Below, piece after piece: positions 1-4,360 of a DNA stretch of 5,090 nt. Location of the stretch: the NCBI GenBank assembly GCA_937915955.1, contig CALGIB010000380.1:1-5090 (forward strand), in the 5' to 3' direction. Position 1 is the first letter of the stretch; every line of letters starts with the position of its first letter. The notes beneath the pieces were generated by a model. The model was not told the origin of the DNA, searched no databases, and saw nothing but the letters and a program-made list of their open reading frames with translations. This DNA comes from an uncultured Pseudomonadota bacterium. Its GTDB lineage: Bacteria > Myxococcota_A > UBA796 > CAJQPC01. Made by a program: the position numbers and the translations under genes.

Positions 1-647
1 ACATCCACGACAACGAGGCCGTCAACGGCGGCGGCGTCGCGGTGGACTCGGGAGACCTGAGCGCCGACACGACCACCGAGGTCTACGACAACGACGCCAC
101 CTACGGCGGCGGCGTCTACCTGGCCGACGGCAGCATCGACGGCCTGTGGGTGCACGACAACGACGCGGACAACGCGGGCGGCGTCTACATGACGGGCTCG
201 GCCAGCGACCTGGTCAGCGTCGTGGTCGAAGACAACACGGCCGACTACGGCGGCGGCCTGCTGAGCGAAGACCAGACCGGTCACACCATCAGCAGCAGCA
301 CCTTCAGCGGCAACTCGGCGACCTACTCCGGCGGCGCGCTGTACATCTACGGCGGCACGATGACCATCACGGGCACCAGCCTGGACGGCAACGTCGCGAC
401 CTACGCCGGGGGCCTCTTCGTCGACTGGAACAGCGTCACCAGCCTGAGCGGGGCCAGCAGCGTGACCTCGAACACCGCCAGCGACTTCGGCGGCGGCGCG
501 CTGATCTACGACGGCACCATGACCAGCAGCGGCACGGACTGGGGTACGGGCTCCTCCGACAACAGCCCGCAGGACATCTACACGCTCAACGGCAGCACCA
601 AGACCGGCGGGGCCGGCAGCTTCTCCTGCACCGAGACGGGCTGCTGA
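1..647 (+). CDS. Secreted right-handed beta-helix repeat protein (5'-truncated, C-terminal part)
   Basis: The reading frame is open from the left edge (first full codon at position 3) to TGA at 645-647, giving 214 visible residues; the true start lies outside the window. The sequence is built of coils of about 26 residues. Each has an Asn followed a few residues later by a Gly-Gly(-Gly)-hydrophobic turn, as in SGNSATYSGGALYI and SNTASDFGGGALIY. The repeat Asn residues fall at visible positions 4, 30, 53, 78, 104, 130 and 157. This Asn/GG pattern is that of Pmp-like (polymorphic outer membrane protein) or pectate-lyase-like parallel beta-helices, usually exported. Coils 1-4 carry Asp-rich turns (DND, HDND, EDN), while later coils use SGN or DGN. 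The protein ends in a short cap with Cys 209 and Cys 214 and stops at Gly-Cys. No autotransporter barrel or C-terminal sorting signal is visible, so any signal peptide or lipid anchor must be N-terminal. The function is unknown; a surface or adhesive role is inference. Confidence 0.85.
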   Translation, partial: IHDNEAVNGGGVAVDSGDLSADTTTEVYDNDATYGGGVYLADGSIDGLWVHDNDADNAGGVYMTGSASDLVSVVVEDNTADYGGGLLSEDQTGHTISSSTFSGNSATYSGGALYIYGGTMTITGTSLDGNVATYAGGLFVDWNSVTSLSGASSVTSNTASDFGGGALIYDGTMTSSGTDWGTGSSDNSPQDIYTLNGSTKTGGAGSFSCTETGC

Positions 648-710
648 AGCCGGCGACGAGCGCGCCTCGGCGAGCAAGGGCGCCTGAGCTCGAGCGCTGA
701 CTCAGCAGCC
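639..710. terminator. Inverted repeat spanning two convergent stop codons; possible weak bidirectional terminator
   Basis: GGCTGCTGA at 639-647 is the exact reverse complement of TCAGCAGCC at 702-710, a perfect 9-bp inverted repeat. Each arm is the last three codons (Gly-Cys-stop) of one of the two convergent genes. The 54 nt between the arms are the whole intergenic region. They hold a possible short stem (GCGCC 662-666 with GGCGC 679-683). An 11-bp palindrome, GCTGACTCAGC at 696-706, runs from this spacer into the right arm and would compete with the long pairing. There is no U-tract on either side, so a classical intrinsic terminator is not supported. The function is inference. Confidence 0.25.
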
Positions 711-1034
711 GCCCCACATGCTGAAGTCCTCGTCGAGCTCCAGCAGCAGGTCTCGGCCGTCGAAGCGGGCCTCGATGCTCTCGTCGCACAGGGTGCCGCT
801 GAGCTCGGCCTCGAACTCGCCATCCTCGGTGGCCATGGTGGCCTCGAAGAGGCCCCCGTGCACGCCGATCGCGCGGGAGCTCTGCCAGACCGTGCAGCCC
901 AGCACCAGGTCCAACGTGGCGTCCATCTTGACGCGCAGGACCTCGGCGGCCTCGGGGTTGCGGTAGTCGCCCTCGGGCAGGTCGCCGTCCTCGGGGGGCT
1001 CGCAGGCGCAGGCCAGCACGATCAACAGCAGCAT
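702..1034 (-). CDS. Small predicted lipoprotein, family not recognised
   Basis: This 110-residue protein begins MLLLIVLACAC, a very short hydrophobic segment ending in a lipobox-like V-L-A-C (Cys 9) or A-C-A-C (Cys 11). It is therefore predicted to be lipidated and anchored in the cell envelope. The n-region has no Lys or Arg, which is unusual. The mature part is acidic, starting with a Pro/Glu/Asp-rich linker (residues 12-31). A probable compact beta-rich domain follows, with cysteines at 47, 83 and 110 and a C-terminal Met-Trp-Gly-Gly-Cys. The start is well defined: GGAGGA lies 6 nt before the ATG, and the ATG overlaps the stop of moaB by one base (TGATG). It should therefore be translated from the moaB transcript by coupling. 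I do not recognise the family and assign no function. A chance ORF is possible but unlikely given the Shine-Dalgarno sequence, coupling, lipobox and protein-like composition. Confidence 0.72.
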   Translation of the reverse strand: MLLLIVLACACEPPEDGDLPEGDYRNPEAAEVLRVKMDATLDLVLGCTVWQSSRAIGVHGGLFEATMATEDGEFEAELSGTLCDESIEARFDGRDLLLELDEDFSMWGGC

Positions 1035-1561
1035 CAGCTCTCCTCCAGGCGAGGCAGCAGCTCGGCGAAGTTGCAGGGGCGCCAGCGGCTGTCCAGCTGG
1101 TCCCGAAGGATGCCATCCCAGGCGTCCTTGCAGGCTCCGGTGCTGCCCGGGATGGCGAACAGGTAGGTGCCCCGGGCCACGCCGGCGGTGGCTCGGGACT
1201 GGATGGTGGACACGCCGATCTTCGCGTAGCTCTGCCAGCGGAAGAGCTCGCCGAAGCCGGGGATGTGCTTCTCGGAGACGGCCTCGACGGCCTCGGGCGT
1301 CACGTCCCGGCCCGTCACGCCGGTGCCGCCGGTGGTGAGCACCACCTGGATGTTCGGGTCCTCGATCCAGGCTCGGAGCTGCTCCTCGATGCGGGCCTGC
1401 ACGTCCGCCACGATGACCCTGGCCAGCACGCGGTGACCCGCGGCCTCGGCCCGGTCCTGCAGCGTCTGGCCCGAGCGGTCGTCGGCGAAGGTGCGGGTGT
1501 CGCTGACCGTCAGGACGGCCAGGTGCAGCGGCTGGAAGCTGCGTGTCTCGTCAATGGGCAT
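1034..1561 (-). CDS. moaB: Molybdenum cofactor biosynthesis protein B (MoaB/Mog family)
   Basis: This 175-residue protein matches MoaB of about 170 residues along its full length. The fold starts at LAVLTVSDTR (residues 14-23). The molybdopterin-binding loop TTGGTG is at 76-81, followed by Asp 86 and Pro-Glu 89-90. PGFGELFR is at 101-108, QSRA at 121-124, PGS at 138-140, and the MoaB-typical RPCNF at 161-165. In the family, Mog and some MoaB proteins (the archaeal one, for example) adenylylate molybdopterin with ATP before molybdenum insertion; the exact role of E. coli MoaB is less clear. The protein is cytosolic. RPCNF and the overall length favour MoaB over Mog. It is the first gene of a two-gene minus-strand unit with the small lipoprotein, and no other molybdenum cofactor gene is in view. 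Only a weak purine stretch (AGAG) precedes the ATG. The assignment comes from remembered family sequence, not an alignment. Confidence 0.93.
   Translation of the reverse strand: MPIDETRSFQPLHLAVLTVSDTRTFADDRSGQTLQDRAEAAGHRVLARVIVADVQARIEEQLRAWIEDPNIQVVLTTGGTGVTGRDVTPEAVEAVSEKHIPGFGELFRWQSYAKIGVSTIQSRATAGVARGTYLFAIPGSTGACKDAWDGILRDQLDSRWRPCNFAELLPRLEES
1041..1046 (-). promoter_or_regulatory. Strong ribosome binding site inside the moaB 3' end
   Basis: Read on the minus strand this is GGAGGA, 6 nt before the ATG of the small lipoprotein. The same bases encode the terminal Glu-Glu codons of MoaB. It fixes the start of the downstream gene and supports translational coupling through the TGATG junction. 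Confidence 0.7.
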
Positions 1562-1572
1562 GGTCGCGCTCT

Positions 1573-1578
1573 ATTGTC
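1573..1578 (-). promoter_or_regulatory. Possible -10 element for moaB
   Basis: On the minus strand GACAAT (four of six matches to TATAAT, with A2 and T6 kept) ends 11 nt before the moaB ATG, which would give a leader of only a few bases. No convincing -35 is visible. It lies in the 54-bp divergent region shared with the glycosyltransferase. Confidence 0.25.
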
Positions 1579-1603
1579 GTCCGGGGCGCCCGACCAGCTT
1601 CGG

Positions 1604-1609
1604 TAGACT
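1604..1609 (+). promoter_or_regulatory. Probable -10 element (TAGACT) for the glycosyltransferase; leaderless start
   Basis: TAGACT lies within CGGTAGACT at 1601-1609 and ends 6 nt before the ATG at 1616. That places the expected transcription start on or next to the initiation codon. The intervening bases CCCCCG cannot act as a Shine-Dalgarno sequence, which fits a leaderless mRNA. No TTGACA-like -35 is seen at the usual distance. Nearly the same 9-mer occurs upstream of the MopE-motif gene at 4331-4339. Confidence 0.4.
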
Positions 1610-1615
1610 CCCCCG

Positions 1616-3247
1616 ATGAGGCAACGAGCCGAAGCCCTCCTGGCCTGGTGGAGGGCGCTGGAGACGCGCACCCGGCCCCTCCAGCGGGTGCTGGGCGTGC
1701 TCCTCCCGGCGCTGGCCCTGGCCCTCTGGATGGCGGGCGTCCACGCGACGGGGCGGTCCCCTGGCGGAGACGGGCCCCACATCCTGGGCACGGGGATGCG
1801 CCTGGCCCAGATGCTGACGCGCTTCGAGCTGCTCACGCTGGCGGAGTGCTGGAACAGCCTGCTCGCGCCCCACCCGCCGATGGCCTACCTGCCCGCCACC
1901 CTGGCCTACGCCCTGGTCGGCACGACCACGAGCTGGGCCCACCTGCTCGGCGGCGCCTTCGTGCTGGGGCTGATCTGGGACGCCCTGCGTCGGCTCGGGG
2001 CGGGTCCCGTGGGCGCGCTCTGGGCCGCGGCAGCGGGCGGGCTGTGGCTGCAGGCCGAGATCTACGGCGTGGACTTCGTCGCCAGCGCGGCGGTGCTGCA
2101 GTCCGTCAGCCACCTGGCCGCCAGCGAGCGCCTGGAGCGACGCCTGAACGTGGTCGGCTGGGGCGCCTGGATGGGCGTGGCCTTCCTCTGCAAGTACACC
2201 GCGCCCTTCTACCTGGTGGCGCCCTGCCTGCTGGCGGGCTGGTGGACCCTGCGTCACCGGCGCTGGAGGCAGCTCGGCTGGGCCCTGCTCGGCTTCGCGG
2301 TGCTGGCCCTGCCCTGGTACGTGCCCCACCTGGACCGCATCATCCGCTACGCCGCGAGCAGCTCCGACACGAGCAACCCGCTGCTGACCAGCAACCAGCT
2401 CATCACGACCTGGAGCGTCGATCGCTTCACCTGGTACCTGGGCGTGCTGCTCGACAACTTCGGCCGCGTCGGCCTGCTCGTCGCGCTGCCAGCGCTGCTC
2501 TGGTGGCGACGACGCCAGGGCCTGAAGCTCGAGTCCTGGTCCGTCCCGACGCTGGCGCTGCTGGGGGGCTACCTGTTCCTCTGCCTGCAGACCCAGCGAC
2601 AGGGCCGCTACCTGACCCCCGCCCTGCCGCTGGTCGCCGCGCTGGTCGGGAGCTCACGGCTGCGCTGGCTCACCGCGCCGGTCGCCGCGATGGGGGTCTA
2701 CGGAGTGGGCGCGGTCTACATGACCTGGAGCGAGGTCCCGACCACGCGCTCGTTCGAGCACGACCTGACCACCGCCGGCACGACCTGGCCCTGGCCGCCC
2801 GAGCCCTTCCAGCCCTTCTCTCTGAGCGGCGACAACACCGGCCTGCCCCAGGCTGTCGCGAGGCTGGCCGAGGTCCACGGTCGCAGCGACGGCACGGTCG
2901 GCCTGATGCTGGCCGAGGAGCGAGGCGCGCCCGGCTTCGGACAGGCGCTCTACGAGGTGAACCGGACGGGCGCTCGCTGGCACCTCTCGACGCCGAGCAT
3001 GGCCAGCCCCGAGGCCGGCTACCACATGTTCGTCGGGCCCTTCGCCATGGAGGACTGGCCCGACCGGGGCTTCGACACCGCGCTGGCCATCATGCCAAGG
3101 GAGGACGGGCGGCGAGAGCGCTGGCTGACCGGCTACGGCCTGGACAAGGCCGAGAGCTGGACCATCAGCCCGGCCCTGGAGGGCTCGATCTGGGTGCGAT
3201 CCCGGCCTCCGGACCAGGGCGGCGCGCTCAGCCCAGGTCGGCCTTGA
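1616..3247 (+). CDS. Polytopic GT-C glycosyltransferase (family 39 / ArnT-like)
   Basis: This 543-residue integral membrane protein has about ten predicted transmembrane segments, near residues 24-44, 88-102, 106-122, 131-149, 183-209, 218-235, 273-297, 309-325, 332-346 and 352-371. The GT-C hallmarks are present. After the first membrane helix is an acidic loop, GDGPH (51-55), where GT39-like enzymes keep the catalytic Asp. It is followed by HPPMAYLP (86-93), CKYTAPFYL (192-200), LPWYVPHL (232-239) and QRQGRYLTPALPL (327-339). Such enzymes move a sugar from a polyprenyl-phosphate donor to a lipid, glycan or protein on the periplasmic face of the inner membrane; the acceptor here is unknown. 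Residues from about 372 form a non-membrane, probably periplasmic C-terminal domain with a Trp/Pro-rich patch (390-402). ATG 1616 is preferred because a -10-like TAGACT precedes it and the basic N-terminus leads straight into helix 1. The 3' end overlaps the convergent neighbour by 20 bp. Confidence 0.85.
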   Translation: MRQRAEALLAWWRALETRTRPLQRVLGVLLPALALALWMAGVHATGRSPGGDGPHILGTGMRLAQMLTRFELLTLAECWNSLLAPHPPMAYLPATLAYALVGTTTSWAHLLGGAFVLGLIWDALRRLGAGPVGALWAAAAGGLWLQAEIYGVDFVASAAVLQSVSHLAASERLERRLNVVGWGAWMGVAFLCKYTAPFYLVAPCLLAGWWTLRHRRWRQLGWALLGFAVLALPWYVPHLDRIIRYAASSSDTSNPLLTSNQLITTWSVDRFTWYLGVLLDNFGRVGLLVALPALLWWRRRQGLKLESWSVPTLALLGGYLFLCLQTQRQGRYLTPALPLVAALVGSSRLRWLTAPVAAMGVYGVGAVYMTWSEVPTTRSFEHDLTTAGTTWPWPPEPFQPFSLSGDNTGLPQAVARLAEVHGRSDGTVGLMLAEERGAPGFGQALYEVNRTGARWHLSTPSMASPEAGYHMFVGPFAMEDWPDRGFDTALAIMPREDGRRERWLTGYGLDKAESWTISPALEGSIWVRSRPPDQGGALSPGRP

Positions 3248-4148
3248 GCGCCTCGATCTCGTCCACGGGCAGGCCTCGGGCCTTGCCCTGCTCGATCCAG
3301 GTCACCAGCATCGCGCGGGTCTGATCGCCGACCTTGGTGAAGTGCCACCGGAAGAAGGCCTGGATGTCCACCGGCACGACGGCGGGCACGAGGCTGCCCG
3401 CCAGCGTGATGACGAAGCCGGGCGGGGTCATCTTCGTGGGCACGCCCAGGAAGCCCGCGGCCACCGCCATCACCTGCTGCTGGCAGGCCGCGACGCGGGC
3501 GCTGCGCTCGGACAGGCGCGAGAAGGTCCAGTCGACGCACTCGAGGTGACCCACGATGGGCTGCAGCAGCGCCGAGCCCAGGGCCATCTCGACGCGGGCG
3601 TCGCCCGCCTTGCAGGGGCAGCCGCCGGCCTTCAGGCGCCGCACGATGTCCTCGGCGCCCGAACCCGAGAACACCGAGGTCATCGTCCACGGATGCCAGA
3701 AGCGCACGCCCGGGGTGACCTGCTCACCGGGCAGCGGGGCCTGCCAGCTCATGAAGCCGATGAGGCCGGTGACCAGGCGCTCCTCGGGCACGAACTCGAG
3801 CAGGTGGGCGCGATCCTCGAGGCCCGGCTGCAGGGTGACCACGCGGGCCTGGCCCGAGGCCCTCAGCAGGGGCTCGAGCCAGTCGCCCTTCAGCGCGGTC
3901 GAGGACATGCAGAGCCAGACCTCGTCCGGAGCAGCCTCGGCCAGCTCCTCGGGGCTGCTCACGATCTTCGAGGCCGTGAGCTGGACGGGCGTCTGGTCCC
4001 CGTTGACCGGGTGCAACACGTAGCCGGCCTCGGCGGCTTGAACGTACTTGGGCTTGAGGTAGAAGACGAGCTCATCGCCCGCTCGCTTCAGGTGGTGGGC
4101 ATAGACCTGCCCGACCGCGCCCACTCCGACCACCGCGATCCTGGCCAT
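3228..4148 (-). CDS. Ketopantoate reductase-like (ApbA/PanE N-terminal fold) NAD(P)-binding oxidoreductase
   Basis: This 306-residue protein opens with a Rossmann nucleotide-binding motif, IAVVGVGAVGQVYAHHLKRAG (residues 4-24, GxGxxG at 8-13), as in ketopantoate reductases. The N-terminal domain runs to about residue 165 and includes VWLCMSS (77-83) and VVTLQPGLED (103-112) at positions equivalent to family motifs. A mostly helical C-terminal domain follows. Key residues of E. coli PanE appear replaced: the Lys of the TLK motif by Ser, the Asn of the HNG motif by Pro 108, and no clear counterpart of the K/N catalytic helix or the later Glu. Pantothenate synthesis is thus doubtful and the substrate unknown. 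The start is ATG 4148 because GGAGG lies 5 nt upstream and the Rossmann strand begins at once. The frame stays open to 4316, but that extension is Arg/Pro-rich, low-complexity and out of family. The gene is transcribed divergently from the MopE-motif lipoprotein. Confidence 0.8.
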   Translation of the reverse strand: MARIAVVGVGAVGQVYAHHLKRAGDELVFYLKPKYVQAAEAGYVLHPVNGDQTPVQLTASKIVSSPEELAEAAPDEVWLCMSSTALKGDWLEPLLRASGQARVVTLQPGLEDRAHLLEFVPEERLVTGLIGFMSWQAPLPGEQVTPGVRFWHPWTMTSVFSGSGAEDIVRRLKAGGCPCKAGDARVEMALGSALLQPIVGHLECVDWTFSRLSERSARVAACQQQVMAVAAGFLGVPTKMTPPGFVITLAGSLVPAVVPVDIQAFFRWHFTKVGDQTRAMLVTWIEQGKARGLPVDEIEALKADLG

Positions 4149-4153
4149 GTCAG

Positions 4154-4158
4154 CCTCC
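4154..4158 (-). promoter_or_regulatory. Ribosome binding site that decides the start of the oxidoreductase
   Basis: Read on the minus strand this is GGAGG, 5 nt before ATG 4148. It supports this internal start over the upstream in-frame start at 4316, which would add 56 residues of low-complexity sequence. Confidence 0.65.
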
Positions 4159-4285
4159 GGAAGGGGCCGAAGGTAGTCGGATCGTGAAGGCGGCGCCGCT
4201 CTCTTCGGCCTGCGGCTCCCGCTTGAGGCCGCCGCGAAGGGCGGGATCCGGGCGCGCGCCGGTTCCGGGCGAGGGTCGGGCGGTG

Positions 4286-4312
4286 CCCGGCGAGGACTTC
4301 CTCGGGCCCGGG
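4286..4312. repeat. Imperfect hairpin in the divergent intergenic region
   Basis: CGAGGA (4291-4296) and TCCTCG (4299-4304) are inverted copies separated by CT. As RNA or cruciform this would be a 5-bp stem with a 4-nt loop. Outside it, CCCGG (4286-4290) can pair with CCGGG (4308-4312) across a 3-nt bulge. It lies just upstream of the putative promoter of the lipoprotein gene, so an operator is possible. Chance pairing in GC-rich DNA is equally possible. The remainder of the 212-bp gap between the divergent genes shows no credible gene. Confidence 0.25.
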
Positions 4313-4333
4313 TCAACCAGGCCCCTGGCGCGG

Positions 4334-4339
4334 TAGATT
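4334..4339 (+). promoter_or_regulatory. Probable -10 element (TAGATT) for the MopE-motif lipoprotein
   Basis: TAGATT lies in CGGTAGATT (4331-4339), which matches the element before the glycosyltransferase in eight of nine bases. Transcription would begin near 4346, leaving a leader of about 15 nt that contains GAGG (4350-4353), 7 nt before ATG 4361. The -35 region is weak (GGTCAA near 4311-4316). Confidence 0.4.
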
Positions 4340-4360
4340 GTCGGCCTCCGAGGTCCCGCC

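Noticed and set aside
146..700. Plus-strand frame rich in Arg/Gln/His overlapping the beta-helix gene
   Set aside because: Shifted frame of the periodic beta-helix codons; its own translation has only artefactual repeats.
1584..1591. GGGCGCCC palindrome between moaB and the glycosyltransferase as an operator
   Set aside because: An 8-bp palindrome of G and C only is expected by chance at this base composition, and its flanks do not extend the symmetry.
1571..2329. 252-codon minus-strand open frame opposite the glycosyltransferase
   Set aside because: Gln/Arg/Gly/Pro-rich low-complexity translation, antisense to a convincing gene.
1543..3324. Long plus-strand open frame (593 codons) overlapping the glycosyltransferase
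   Set aside because: It is Arg/Pro/Ala/Gly-rich with no domain pattern, a typical shadow frame in GC-rich DNA. The frame from 1616 gives a coherent membrane protein with family motifs.
3342..4187. 281-codon plus-strand open frame opposite the oxidoreductase
   Set aside because: His/Arg/Gly-rich translation without recognisable motifs; antisense to a gene with a Rossmann fold and a good ribosome binding site.
4149..4316. 56-residue N-terminal extension of the oxidoreductase from ATG 4316
   Set aside because: The extension is Arg/Pro-rich and outside the family. GGAGG before ATG 4148 and the Rossmann strand beginning at once support the shorter protein.
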